Position numbers and translations under genes: made by a program
Notes under the pieces: model-generated
Seen by the model: only the letters and a program-made list of their open reading frames with translations
Told to the model about the DNA's origin: nothing
The model's database searches: none
Assembly: GCF_011455875.1 (NCBI RefSeq)
Contig: NZ_CP015031.1
Location: forward strand, 1,965,405 to 2,029,404
DNA from: Basfia succiniciproducens
Lineage (GTDB): Bacteria; Pseudomonadota; Gammaproteobacteria; Enterobacterales; Pasteurellaceae
Direction of reading: 5' to 3'
DNA length: 64,000 bases
Shown: one piece after another, positions 9,303 through 18,769 of the stretch
Numbering within the stretch: position 1 is the stretch's first letter
Layout of the letters: each line of letters begins with the position of its first letter

Positions 9303-10304
9303 ATGAAACCTATTTTAGGTATTACGATGGGCGATGCGGCCGGTATTGGCCCTGAGGTGATTATTAAAGCATTAGAAGACAAACGGATTTATGACTTGGC
9401 TCATCCTGTTGTTGTGGGTGATTTTAAAATTATGCAACGGACGTTACCTATTGTTAAATCCAATCTCAAACTGCGTAAAGTAGATGATGTCGATCATTAC
9501 CAAAGCGAGTTTGGCTATATTGATGTAATCGACTTAGATAATTTACCTGCTGATCTTCCCTTTGCAAAAGTAGATGCTCGTGCGGGGAAAGCGGCTTATG
9601 AATTTATTGAGCGGGCAGTAGATCTCACATTAAAAGGAAAAATTCACGCAATTGTGACCGCACCTTTAAACAAAGAAGCGCTTCATGCAGGCGGTAAAAT
9701 GTTTCCGGGACATACTGAAATTTTGGCGAAACTGAGTAATACGGAAGATTTTTCGATGATGCTAACAAGTGAAAAATTGAATGTTATTCATGTCACTACA
9801 CATGTTTCAATGCGCCAAGCCTGCGATTTAATTAAAAAAGAACGCGTATTAACTGTGATTGAACTCGCTCAAGAATATACCAAAATGCTTGGTTTTAAAG
9901 AGCCTCGTATTGCGGTGGCGGGGTTTAATGCGCATGCGGGAGAACATGGTTTATTCGGTACGGAAGACGAAGAAGAAATTCTACCTGCCGTAAAAGAAGC
10001 GCAAGCCAAAGGTATTAATGTTATCGGTCCAATTCCTCCGGATACGGTATTCCATCGCGCAGCAAATTTAGATGAGTTTGATATGGTGGTTGTGATGTAT
10101 CACGATCAAGGTCATATCCCATTAAAACTCATCGGTTTTGATAGCGGTGTAAATGTCACTACAGGTTTGCCTTTTATCCGAACTTCGGTTGACCACGGTA
10201 CCGCATTCCAGATTGCAGGTCAAGGTATTGCCGATAGTCGTAGTATGACTGAAGCTTTATACCTTGGTGCCAAAATGGCAAATATTAAATATTCAAATCA
10301 ATAA
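9303..10304 (+). CDS. pdxA2: PdxA2-type 4-phosphate dehydrogenase (D-threonate/erythronate 4-phosphate type)
   Basis: 333 aa, PdxA family. The N-terminal motif is GDAAGIGPEV. Metal-ligand histidines are visible in FPGHTEILA, YHDQGHIPLK and DHGTAFQIAG. PdxA oxidises 4-phosphohydroxythreonine for vitamin B6. PdxA2 paralogues instead oxidise D-threonate or D-erythronate 4-phosphate at C3, with decarboxylation to dihydroxyacetone phosphate. The adjacent DUF1537 kinase and catabolic setting favour PdxA2. A strong AAAGGAGAGGAG site precedes the ATG. The metabolic exit to DHAP is established for the family; its use here is inference. Confidence 0.88.
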   Translation: MKPILGITMGDAAGIGPEVIIKALEDKRIYDLAHPVVVGDFKIMQRTLPIVKSNLKLRKVDDVDHYQSEFGYIDVIDLDNLPADLPFAKVDARAGKAAYEFIERAVDLTLKGKIHAIVTAPLNKEALHAGGKMFPGHTEILAKLSNTEDFSMMLTSEKLNVIHVTTHVSMRQACDLIKKERVLTVIELAQEYTKMLGFKEPRIAVAGFNAHAGEHGLFGTEDEEEILPAVKEAQAKGINVIGPIPPDTVFHRAANLDEFDMVVVMYHDQGHIPLKLIGFDSGVNVTTGLPFIRTSVDHGTAFQIAGQGIADSRSMTEALYLGAKMANIKYSNQ

Positions 10305-10322
10305 GTTAATTAGGAGATTATT

Positions 10323-11201
10323 ATGTTTAAACCTCAAGGTGTTATAGCTCCGGTTCTTACTGCATTGGATGAAAATGAAAAATTCAATCCTGAAGCTTAT
10401 AGCGAGTTTATTGATTATCTTATTAATGCAGGTATTCATGGTATTTTCCCATTAGGGACAAATGGTGAATTTTATGCATTTGATCAAACTGAAAAATTAG
10501 AAATTATTAAAACGGCGATTAAAGCGGTAAATGGTCGAGTACCGGTTTATGCAGGCACCGGTTGTGTTACAACTAAAGAAACCATTGAGTTTTCTAAGAA
10601 AGTCGTAGATTTGGGTGTTGATGTCCTTTCTGTTATTTCACCATATTTCGTTTCTGTCAGCCAGGATGATTTATATCGTCATTTTAGTTCTGTGGCTAAA
10701 AATGTGAATGTACCGATTTTGATGTATAACATTCCTGCACGCTCAGGCAATAATATTGATTATAAAACAGTGAAAAAACTGGCTGAAGAAAACAACAATA
10801 TTATCGGTATCAAAGACAGTAGTGGTAATTTTGATAATACATTGAAATATATTGAAAATACTGTATCTGATATTAATGTGATGGCTGGTAGTGATTCGTT
10901 AATCCTGTGGACATTGCTTGCCGGCGGTACAGGCGCTATCAGCGGTTGTTCAAATGTGTTCCCTGAGTTAATGGTTTCCATATATGAATATTGGAAACAA
11001 GGTGACTTTGAAAAAGCAAACGAAGCGCAGAAAAAAATCCGTGCATTCCGTAATGTGATGCAAATGGGTAATCCAAATTCCGTAGTAAAACGTGCCGCAC
11101 TTTTACGTGGTCATAATGTGGGACCTGCACGCGAACCTTCAAATTGCGCTAATGCAGTAATTGATCAAGCTTTACAAGATGTATTCAAATTTTACGATTA
11201 A
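10323..11201 (+). CDS. Dihydrodipicolinate synthase / N-acetylneuraminate lyase family aldolase
   Basis: 292 aa, one TIM barrel of the DapA/NanA class I aldolase superfamily. The Schiff-base lysine lies in GIKDSSGN (about residue 162) and the conserved tyrosine in MYNIPARSG (about 134). The pyruvate-carboxylate loop reads GTNGEF, unlike the GTTGE of true DapA. Members cleave or condense pyruvate with an aldehyde (KDG, sialic acid, hydroxyproline-derived acids and others). Genomic context (kinase, PdxA2, iron ADH, permease) argues for a catabolic aldolase rather than lysine synthesis. AGGAG lies just upstream. Substrate unknown; NanA-like activity is possible but not shown. Confidence 0.85.
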   Translation: MFKPQGVIAPVLTALDENEKFNPEAYSEFIDYLINAGIHGIFPLGTNGEFYAFDQTEKLEIIKTAIKAVNGRVPVYAGTGCVTTKETIEFSKKVVDLGVDVLSVISPYFVSVSQDDLYRHFSSVAKNVNVPILMYNIPARSGNNIDYKTVKKLAEENNNIIGIKDSSGNFDNTLKYIENTVSDINVMAGSDSLILWTLLAGGTGAISGCSNVFPELMVSIYEYWKQGDFEKANEAQKKIRAFRNVMQMGNPNSVVKRAALLRGHNVGPAREPSNCANAVIDQALQDVFKFYD

Positions 11202-11217
11202 TAATGGGAAGTCGTTT

Positions 11218-12375
11218 ATGTCAGTTTATTCTTTATCTCATACAAATAAAATTATCGGTGGTGCAGGTAGTATTCAACAAATTGCCGATGTAGTAAAAGG
11301 TCATAATGCTGAAAATGTTGTCATTATTACAGACCCGGGGGTTTTTTCTGTCGGTTTAATTAACGAGCCTAAAGCAATACTTGAAAAAGCAGGAATTAAT
11401 GTTCAAATAATTAGTGATACTCCACCGGAACCGCCGTTAGCACAAGTAAATCAAATTTATCAGCATGCTAAAGATACTAATGCCCAAATGGTTATTGGTA
11501 TTGGTGGTGGTAGTGCGATGGATACGGCAAAATTAGTGGCTATTTTGCTTAATAATGATGTCGAATTGCAAGATGTTGCTGATGGTAAAGCGAAGTTCAA
11601 AAATCGTGGTATTCCAACATTAATGGTTCCAACTACATCTGGTACAGGTTCAGAAGCAACACCAAACTCGATTGTATTAATTCCTGAGCGTGAATTAAAA
11701 GTGGGTATCGTTGATGAGAAAATGTTACCTAACTGCGTTATTTTAGATCCAACGATGACGGTTGGCTTACCTCCACACATTACTGCAAACACAGGTATTG
11801 ATGCACTTTGTCATGCTGTGGAATGCTATATCTCTAAAAAAGCAAGTCCGTTTAGTGACACTTTTGCATTAAAAGCGGTTGAATTGATTGGTCGCAGTAT
11901 TCGTACGGCTTATCAAGATGGTAAAAATCTGCGAGCTCGTGAAGATATGTTGCTTGGTTCTTATTTTGGTGGTGCATCAATTGCTACATCCAGCACTGTG
12001 GCGATTCATGCATTATCTTATCCGTTAGGTGGTAAATACCACATTCCACACGGACTCTCAAATGCAATTCTATTACCTGATGTAATGAAGTTTAATCTTG
12101 ATGCTTGCGAAGAGAAATTTGCTAATCTTGCAAAAGCAATGGGCTTAGATGTACAAGGTTGTACACAACGTCAAGCAGCAGAAAAATTGATTGAAGAGTT
12201 TTATGCATTAATTCGCGATTTAAATATTAAATGTGATTTGAAAGCCGTCGGTATTACAGAAGAAACCTTAAGTGAGCTTGCTGATGCGGCTTTGACGGTA
12301 AAACGCTTACTTGATAATAATCCGAAAACCATGACGAAAACGGATATTATCGAAATCTATAAGAAAATTATCTAA
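11218..12375 (+). CDS. Iron-containing alcohol dehydrogenase family protein
   Basis: 385 aa, full length for group III (Fe) alcohol dehydrogenases. NAD-binding GIGGGSAMDTAK (about 95-106) and PTTSGTGSEAT are present. Metal ligands fit D and H in TGIDALCHAVE (about 199) and the two histidines of HALSYPLGGKYHIPHG. Relatives include FucO (lactaldehyde reductase) and various sugar-alcohol or hydroxy-acid dehydrogenases. Here it could reduce or oxidise the aldehyde freed by the aldolase, or oxidise a hydroxy acid. The reading frame is open 57 bp further upstream, overlapping the aldolase gene, but ATG 11218 has GGGAAG and fits family N-termini. Confidence 0.87.
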   Translation: MSVYSLSHTNKIIGGAGSIQQIADVVKGHNAENVVIITDPGVFSVGLINEPKAILEKAGINVQIISDTPPEPPLAQVNQIYQHAKDTNAQMVIGIGGGSAMDTAKLVAILLNNDVELQDVADGKAKFKNRGIPTLMVPTTSGTGSEATPNSIVLIPERELKVGIVDEKMLPNCVILDPTMTVGLPPHITANTGIDALCHAVECYISKKASPFSDTFALKAVELIGRSIRTAYQDGKNLRAREDMLLGSYFGGASIATSSTVAIHALSYPLGGKYHIPHGLSNAILLPDVMKFNLDACEEKFANLAKAMGLDVQGCTQRQAAEKLIEEFYALIRDLNIKCDLKAVGITEETLSELADAALTVKRLLDNNPKTMTKTDIIEIYKKII

Positions 12376-12467
12376 TCTAATCAAACTGTTGTTTATTGAA
12401 GATAATTACGGTTAACAATGAATGCATTATTTTGCTATTAATTTAAGCATCATGATGGAGGTTATTT

Positions 12468-13751
12468 ATGACAATGCAAATGATCATTGCCTTAGCAATT
12501 ACGGTTTTAATGATTCTCTTAATCATGAGAGACAAACTGCCTTTCGGGGTTCCGCCGCTTATTGCCTGTCTTTTACTGGTGGTAACAGGAGTAGCTGATA
12601 TAAAAATGGCGTTCGGTGGTTTTGCAAACTCAACCATTATGATGCTTGCGGCATTTATGGCTATCATTGCAGCCTTACAAAAGACAAGTTTCATCACTAC
12701 GTTTAAAACGACTATATTTAATATGGCGAAAAAAGGCGGCTTTAAGGCTTATACCCTTCTGATTGTAGTTGTTATGCTGGGGACAAGCCTATTTGGCATG
12801 GGCTCAACAGCTTATTATGTGTTGGTTATCGGACTTTTGTCTGCGCTACCGGAAAACAAAGCCCTTGCTCCATCTAAAGTATTGATGCCGGCCGGTTTTG
12901 CGGCCAACCACCCGCTTGCACCGTTTAATACCGCTTTACAATATGGCGTTACAGTTGCTGTATTGGGAGCGGCAGGTGCTGCAACCAATGTTAACTTAGT
13001 CCAATTTTCAATCGTTAATTTAATTCTTTCACTTGCTTTCCTGGCATGGTCGTTATTAGCCTATAAAATTTTGCCGGAACATCCGATTTCCACTTCTACT
13101 GGCGAATATAGTGATAATTTAGCGGAAGAACATAAAACGCAGCTTACCAAAAAACAAGAATTTGTGACCTACTTTTCCTTTGCATTCGCAGTTATCGGTA
13201 TGGTTGCACAAAGTTATGTCGGTGATGCGGGCTATGCACTGACAGGCCTTGCGGTTCTGCCAATCTTTTTAGTCGGTGTACTGGACTTTAGCGAAATAAG
13301 AAATGCTATTAGCGCACCTATCATTCTTATGTCGGCCGGTGTTATTGGGGTTGCCGATGCACTAGGAAGTACAGGACTCACGGAAATGGTTGGTAAATCT
13401 GTAGCTGATATGCTTGGTTCTGATATTAACCCATTCTTATTAATTTTCACCTTCTGTATTTTAACAAGTTTATTAGCAACATTAACTGGTTCAACACTTG
13501 GTACTGTATATGTATTTGCACCATTAGCTATTGCAACTTGCCTGCAACTCGGATTCAATCCGACTGCTGCGGCGTCGGCAATTGTTATTTCTGGATGGTG
13601 CGGTCATTTCCTCCCTGTGGACGGTATGCCGGCACTGATTATGGGGACAGGTAAGTATACAATGATTGAATTTTGGAAATTCACCATTCCGCAATACTTT
13701 ATCCGTTTACTCGCCCTTACGGCAGGTGCGCTGATTCTATTTCCGGTTTAA
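12468..13751 (+). CDS. SLC13-family (DASS-like) permease
   Basis: 427 aa, almost wholly hydrophobic, about eleven to twelve membrane segments. It has a repeated architecture, with conserved turns such as FGVPPLIACLLL, GFANSTIMMLAAFMAI, GSTAYYVLVIG and LTGSTLGTVYVFAP. It resembles sodium- or proton-coupled carboxylate carriers of the SLC13/ArsB-NhaD type. It is probably the importer for the acidic substrate of this locus, since no TRAP or ABC system is present. A 92-bp gap separates it from the dehydrogenase. GGAGG precedes the ATG. Substrate unknown. Confidence 0.78.
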   Translation: MTMQMIIALAITVLMILLIMRDKLPFGVPPLIACLLLVVTGVADIKMAFGGFANSTIMMLAAFMAIIAALQKTSFITTFKTTIFNMAKKGGFKAYTLLIVVVMLGTSLFGMGSTAYYVLVIGLLSALPENKALAPSKVLMPAGFAANHPLAPFNTALQYGVTVAVLGAAGAATNVNLVQFSIVNLILSLAFLAWSLLAYKILPEHPISTSTGEYSDNLAEEHKTQLTKKQEFVTYFSFAFAVIGMVAQSYVGDAGYALTGLAVLPIFLVGVLDFSEIRNAISAPIILMSAGVIGVADALGSTGLTEMVGKSVADMLGSDINPFLLIFTFCILTSLLATLTGSTLGTVYVFAPLAIATCLQLGFNPTAAASAIVISGWCGHFLPVDGMPALIMGTGKYTMIEFWKFTIPQYFIRLLALTAGALILFPV

Positions 13752-13764
13752 TAGGAGAAATAAA

Positions 13765-14952
13765 ATGACTGAAGAAATTGTTAAATTAGATTTATCGGGT
13801 AAGGTTGTTGTCAATCCGAATGATGCCGATCGAAAAGATGCATATTTGCCAACAGAATGTGTACAAAACCATGCTGCAAACTTATTTCAGCTACCAAACG
13901 GCGATTTACTCTGCACGTGGTTTGGCGGTACACAAGAAGGGGTTTCTGATATTTCAGCCTATTTTTCCCGTTTAAAAAAAGATTCTGATACTTGGACGCC
14001 CGCCGTAAAACTTTCCGATGACCCAACCCGCTCGGAACAAAACCCGGTATTTTTCTTAGATCCTGACAATGTCTTATGGATTTTATATACAGCACAAATC
14101 TCAGGTAACCAAGACACCGCAATAGTTCGTTATCGTAAATCAGCTGACTTTGGTGAAACTTGGGGGCCAATTGAAGTATTACTTGAGGATCCGAATAAAG
14201 GTATATTTATTCGTCAACCGATCGTTGTGTTAGATAACGGTAACTGGCTACTTCCCGTATTCTATTGCATTGCTCGCCCAGGTGAAAAATGGGTTGGAAG
14301 CTATGACACAAGTGCGGTCATGATTTCAAGTGATAAAGGCAAAACATGGCGTTCCGTTGATGTTCCAAACAGTACAGGTTGTGTTCATATGAATGTGTTA
14401 AAACTCAAAGACGGCAGTTTATATGCTCTTTATCGCAGTCGTTGGGCGGATTATATTTATGATAGTCGCTCTTATGATAATGGCGAAACATGGTCAGAAC
14501 CTAAAACATTACCATTGCCGAACAATAATGCATCTATTCAAGCTGACGTTCTCGATAACGGCGATATTGCTTTAGTTTTTAACAACTCTAGCGCAAAAGA
14601 TGCAAAAGAACGCCGTCTTTCACTTTACGATGAAATTGAAGATGAAAGTAAAGAAAATAAAAAAGAGGCTGAATTGGTCGAAGGGCAACGTAATGCTTTC
14701 TGGGGAGCACCGCGCGCGCCAATGTCGTTGGCAATTTCAACCGATAACGGTGTAACTTGGCCTTACATTCGTAATTTGGACGAAGGTGACGGTTACTGTA
14801 TGTCAAATAACTCAAGAGAACAGCTTAACCGCGAGCTTTCTTATCCAAGTATTAAACAAGGTTTAGACGGTAAATTACATATTGCCTATACGTTCTATCG
14901 TATGGCGATTAAATATGTATGTGTTGATGAATCTTGGGTTAAAAATGTTTAA
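13765..14952 (+). CDS. Asp-box (BNR_2) sialidase-superfamily protein, cytosolic, function unknown
   Basis: 395 aa. Four Asp-box motifs S-x-D-x-G-x-T-W: residues 126-133 (SADFGETW), 188-195 (SSDKGKTW), 236-243 (SYDNGETW) and 325-332 (STDNGVTW). These mark the blades of a six-bladed propeller of the sialidase superfamily. There is no signal peptide or anchor and I find no FRIP-type N-terminal arginine motif, so classic exo-sialidase activity is not supported. Arginines in FIRQPIV, LYRSR and NRELSYPSI could bind a carboxylate. A charged insert (about 277-305) interrupts the fold. It lies 14 bp after the permease and is co-transcribed, so it presumably acts on the imported compound. A glycosidase, an eliminating lyase or an isomerase are all possible. 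One uptake signal lies in the gene. Confidence 0.75.
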   Translation: MTEEIVKLDLSGKVVVNPNDADRKDAYLPTECVQNHAANLFQLPNGDLLCTWFGGTQEGVSDISAYFSRLKKDSDTWTPAVKLSDDPTRSEQNPVFFLDPDNVLWILYTAQISGNQDTAIVRYRKSADFGETWGPIEVLLEDPNKGIFIRQPIVVLDNGNWLLPVFYCIARPGEKWVGSYDTSAVMISSDKGKTWRSVDVPNSTGCVHMNVLKLKDGSLYALYRSRWADYIYDSRSYDNGETWSEPKTLPLPNNNASIQADVLDNGDIALVFNNSSAKDAKERRLSLYDEIEDESKENKKEAELVEGQRNAFWGAPRAPMSLAISTDNGVTWPYIRNLDEGDGYCMSNNSREQLNRELSYPSIKQGLDGKLHIAYTFYRMAIKYVCVDESWVKNV

Positions 14953-14956
14953 TCAT

Positions 14957-14988
14957 AAAAATGCCGTTCGGGAGAATGGCATTCTTTT
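14957..14988 (+). terminator. Weak hairpin between BNR gene and yhcH
   Basis: AATGCC / GGCATT stem with a 12-nt loop, followed by CTTTT, just after the BNR stop codon. Only six pairs, so it probably attenuates rather than ends transcription into the next gene. Confidence 0.4.
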
Positions 14989-14992
14989 ATAG

Positions 14993-15466
<474 letters not shown>

Positions 15467-15472
15467 TATTCA

Positions 15473-15499
15473 AACGTCAGTAAGTGCTGGCGTTTTTTA
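15473..15499 (+). terminator. Terminator after yhcH
   Basis: Eight-base arms AACGTCAG / CTGGCGTT (one G-U pair) with a short loop, followed by TTTTTT. It probably ends the transcript that starts at the kinase. Confidence 0.7.
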
Positions 15500-15571
15500 T
15501 TAAATTCAATGAAATAAATAAAAGTACCAATAATTCAATATATTGGCTTTAAATATTTTATAGGAGTTTTT

Positions 15572-16534
15572 ATGTTATTACCTAGTTTTGCCATTATTGG
15601 CGGTTTATTGCTTTTAATTTGGTCGGCAGATCGTTTTGTAGATGGTGCGGCAGCAACAGCACGCCATTTTGGTATGCCACAGTTATTAATAGGTATCGTG
15701 ATTATTGGTTTTGGCACATCGGCACCAGAAATGATCGTATCGGCATTTTCGGCATTAAACGGTAATCCCGGCATTGCGCTGGGTAACGCCTATGGGTCGA
15801 ATATCACAAACATTGCATTAATTTTAGGTTTAACCGCATTAGTGTTACCGTTAGCGGTAAATTCACAAGTGTTAAAACAAGAATTGCCAATGTTGATTCT
15901 TGTGACTGCGCTTTCTGCCTTTTTGATTATGGATGGTGATGTGTCGCGTTTAGATGCGTGGATTTTACTCGGCGTATTTTTCGTTTATATGGGCTGGACA
16001 ATTTGGAACGGTTTGCACAATAAAGATGATAGTTTTGCTGCGGACGTAAAAGAAGAATTACAAGAACAGGAATATATGTCGCTTGGTAAAGCATTAATAT
16101 GGGTTGTGATTGGTTTAGTCTTGTTAATGGGGAGTTCTCAACTACTTGTTTGGGGAGCGGTGGAAATTGCACATTACTTTGGTGTGAGTGATTTAGTTAT
16201 TGGTTTAACTATTGTGGCAATTGGTACATCACTGCCCGAACTTGCATCGTCTATTGCAGCCGTACGCAAAAATGGAGTGGATTTGGCGGTGGGCAATATT
16301 ATCGGCTCAAACCTATTTAATACGCTCGCCGTAGTGGGCATTGCGGGAGCAATTTCACCAATGCATGTAGGACAGGAAGTGTTCACTCGCGATATGCTCG
16401 TGATGTCGGTATTAACGGTATTATTGTTGATTTTCGGTTTGGGCAAGAAAGGGGAAATTAATCGTTTTAAAGGATTTATTTTCTTGTTGGTGTATATTGG
16501 CTACAATTTCTATCTATTTAAAACGGCAATTTAA
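15572..16534 (+). CDS. yrbG: Calcium/sodium antiporter, YrbG family
   Basis: 320 aa inner-membrane protein of the CaCA superfamily with about ten membrane helices. The two alpha-repeats are plain: GFGTSAPEMIVSAFSAL with GNAYGSNITNI in the first half, AIGTSLPELASSIAAV with GNIIGSNLFNT in the second. An acidic hydrophilic loop (about 150-165) lies between the halves. E. coli YrbG is of this type; physiological ions are not settled. AGGAG precedes the ATG. It has its own gap with a terminator upstream, so it may be separate from the sugar-acid operon, though the 5' gap is short. Confidence 0.88.
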   Translation: MLLPSFAIIGGLLLLIWSADRFVDGAAATARHFGMPQLLIGIVIIGFGTSAPEMIVSAFSALNGNPGIALGNAYGSNITNIALILGLTALVLPLAVNSQVLKQELPMLILVTALSAFLIMDGDVSRLDAWILLGVFFVYMGWTIWNGLHNKDDSFAADVKEELQEQEYMSLGKALIWVVIGLVLLMGSSQLLVWGAVEIAHYFGVSDLVIGLTIVAIGTSLPELASSIAAVRKNGVDLAVGNIIGSNLFNTLAVVGIAGAISPMHVGQEVFTRDMLVMSVLTVLLLIFGLGKKGEINRFKGFIFLLVYIGYNFYLFKTAI

Positions 16535-16698
16535 ATTTTATTAAACAATACAAGGTGTGGTTAGAATATGTTATTGTTCTTAGCGTATTAGGATGTACAT
16601 AAATAAAAGGAAATATAAAGAATTTGAAATCATAACTAAATTAAATAATTTTGGTAATGTTTTTTGTTAAACTGGATATCTTCTTAAAGAAATTATAA

Positions 16699-16724
16699 AG
16701 GCCAACATTCTTGTTGGCTTTTTT
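16699..16724 (+). terminator. Terminator after yrbG
   Basis: Six-pair GC-containing stem GCCAAC / GTTGGC with a 6-nt loop, followed by a T run. It lies in an AT-rich gap of about 290 bp (16535-16825) that otherwise holds only a possible promoter for the next gene. Confidence 0.75.
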
Positions 16725-16825
16725 ATGAAATACAATCTTGATAAATGAAATCTCTCGGATTATACTTTTTTATATTCTAAAAGTATAATTATATTTAAAG
16801 TGTATAAAATTGTATAAGGCAAGCT

Positions 16826-17902
16826 ATGAAAGATCCAATTTACTTTCATCGTACCGAATTGGCAGATAAGCTAATTTATAATTTAAAAGGCGGTATTACA
16901 CACGCACTGACGCTTTTTGCTCCACGTCGAATGGGTAAAACACAGTTTTTATTAAATGATGTAAAACCACAAGCAGAGAAAAATGGCTTTAATGTGTTTT
17001 ACTTTAGCTTTTTTGATCAAATGGGTGATGTGCAAACCTCTTTTACAGTCGCATTACAGGCTTTTTTAAATGATGTTAGCAGTAGCGGAGGTAAAACCTT
17101 AAAAAGGGTTAATCGAATTGATGTAATGGGAGTGGGGATTGGTTTACAAGATGAACAAAGTCACCCGTTTCTAAGTATTTCTCAGCTTATCAATGAATTA
17201 GCTCAAAAAAGTGATAAGCCTGTTTTAATGTTGCTAGATGAAGTTCAGGAACTGGCGAGAATTAAAGGGACTGAGCAAATGGTCAAATCTTTGCGTACAG
17301 GTCTTGATATTAATCAAAATCAAGTGAAGGTCATTTTTACAGGGAGTAGTACCAATGGATTACGAGCGATGTTTAATGACAATAAAGCAGCATTTTTTCA
17401 CTTTGCTCACCCATTGGATTTTCCTAATTTAGGGAAAGATTTTATTGAGTTTCTTGCCGGCATCTACCAACAACGAACAAATAAAATACTGGATACGGAC
17501 TTACTGTATCATTATTTCGAGCGTTTTCATTTTTCGCCGTTATATTTACGCGCCGTAATTCAAGATATGATTTTAAATCCGACGTTATCACTTGAAGTTG
17601 CAGCAGAATATAGATTGACACAGGTAGATGAAAATTCAGAAAATCGGCAGGCGTGGCTTCAATTAAGTGAACTTGAACGCCTTATTTTACTCGCTGTGTT
17701 AAACGGTGAAACTGCTATTTATAGCAAGGGAACCCGCCAATTCTTTGCTGATAAATTAGGACTTGAGAATATAAGCACAAGCACTATTCAGGGTAAAGTG
17801 CGGAAATTAGAACGAGCGGAACTTTTAACCAGAAATGTTGGCGGCACGCTAAAAATTAATAATGTTTATTTTAAAACGTGGTTACGTGAAAATGTGAACT
17901 GA
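16826..17902 (+). CDS. P-loop ATPase, AAA-like, function unknown
   Basis: 358 aa. Walker A is APRRMGKTQ (about 31-39) and Walker B is VLMLLDEVQEL (about 133-143). FTGSSTNGLRAMF around residue 170 looks like a sensor/arginine region. The C-terminal 90 residues, rich in LSELERLILLAV and KVRKLERAELL, look like a winged helix. This is the layout of the archaeal-type ATPase/DUF234-like proteins that are scattered singly in bacterial genomes. I cannot assign a role. It is bounded by a terminator upstream and the DeoR gene 54 bp downstream. Flanking DNA is AT-rich, which fits a mobile or recently gained gene. Confidence 0.7.
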   Translation: MKDPIYFHRTELADKLIYNLKGGITHALTLFAPRRMGKTQFLLNDVKPQAEKNGFNVFYFSFFDQMGDVQTSFTVALQAFLNDVSSSGGKTLKRVNRIDVMGVGIGLQDEQSHPFLSISQLINELAQKSDKPVLMLLDEVQELARIKGTEQMVKSLRTGLDINQNQVKVIFTGSSTNGLRAMFNDNKAAFFHFAHPLDFPNLGKDFIEFLAGIYQQRTNKILDTDLLYHYFERFHFSPLYLRAVIQDMILNPTLSLEVAAEYRLTQVDENSENRQAWLQLSELERLILLAVLNGETAIYSKGTRQFFADKLGLENISTSTIQGKVRKLERAELLTRNVGGTLKINNVYFKTWLRENVN

Positions 17903-17956
17903 TATTTGAAATTTGTGCTTTATAACTTCAACTAAGTTAATGCAAAGGATTGAAAA

Positions 17957-18712
17957 ATGACAAAAGATCGTCAAGAAACCATTATGCTCTATCTAAAAAG
18001 CCACAATATGGCGACGGTTGAGCAGTTAGTGAAAGTAACGAATTCATCGCCTGCAACTATTCGACGTGATCTCATCAAATTGGATGAAAAAGGTTCGATT
18101 ATTCGTACTCACGGAGGTGTGGCGCTAAACCAATTTATCCCATACCAACCCACAACTAATGAAAAGCAATATCAGCATGTGACGGAAAAAGAGAATATCG
18201 CCGATTATGTGGTATCGCTAATCTCACCGGGGGATTCCGTATTATTGGATGCGGGGACCACGACATTATGTATTGCCAAAAAATTAGTCAATATTCCTTT
18301 AAGAGTGATTACAAGTGATTTACATATCGCCTTGCTGCTTTCGGAATATAAACAAATTGATATTGTAATGACCGGCGGCGCAATTGATAAAAGCAGTCAA
18401 TCCTGCATTGGGCAACACGGATTGGATTTGTTGCAGAACATTAACCCGGATTTTGCTTTTGTGAGTTGTAATTCCTGGTCTATCGAACGGGGAATTACGG
18501 CACCGACGGAAGATAAAGCGAACCTGAAGAAATGTTTGTTACAAAATTCGCGCAGAAAGGTGCTAGTGGCGGATAGCAGTAAATATGGTAAATGCTCTTT
18601 GTTTAAGGTGATTGAGCTAAATCGACTTACCGATATTATTACTGATCATAATTTACCGCAAAGCGCTCAAAAAGCGCTTAATGAGCTGGATCTCTCGGTG
18701 GCGTTTGCCTAG
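17957..18712 (+). CDS. DeoR-family transcriptional regulator
   Basis: 251 aa. The N-terminal HTH reads VEQLVKVTNSSPATIRRDLIKLDEKGSIIRTHGG (about 20-53), the classic DeoR signature. The C-terminal sugar-phosphate-isomerase-like effector domain has LLDAGTTTLCIAKKL, TSDLHIALLL and VMTGGAIDKSSQSC. Family members sense phosphorylated sugars and usually repress. It resembles the YgbI-type regulators that accompany DUF1537 kinases, so it is the likely regulator of the operon starting at 8047, perhaps via the tandem repeats there. AAAGG precedes the ATG. Confidence 0.88.
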   Translation: MTKDRQETIMLYLKSHNMATVEQLVKVTNSSPATIRRDLIKLDEKGSIIRTHGGVALNQFIPYQPTTNEKQYQHVTEKENIADYVVSLISPGDSVLLDAGTTTLCIAKKLVNIPLRVITSDLHIALLLSEYKQIDIVMTGGAIDKSSQSCIGQHGLDLLQNINPDFAFVSCNSWSIERGITAPTEDKANLKKCLLQNSRRKVLVADSSKYGKCSLFKVIELNRLTDIITDHNLPQSAQKALNELDLSVAFA

Positions 18713-18733
18713 TTATTAATTTTTATTATTGAA

Positions 18734-18766
18734 CAAAGTCCGCTAGTTTTAAATTAACGGGCTTTG
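18734..18766. terminator. Bidirectional terminator between deoR-like gene and rmuC
   Basis: CAAAGTCCG / CGGGCTTTG arms (one G-U pair) around an AT-rich 15-nt loop between the two convergent genes. The T tracts are poor, so strength is uncertain. Confidence 0.4.
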
Positions 18767-18769
18767 CTA

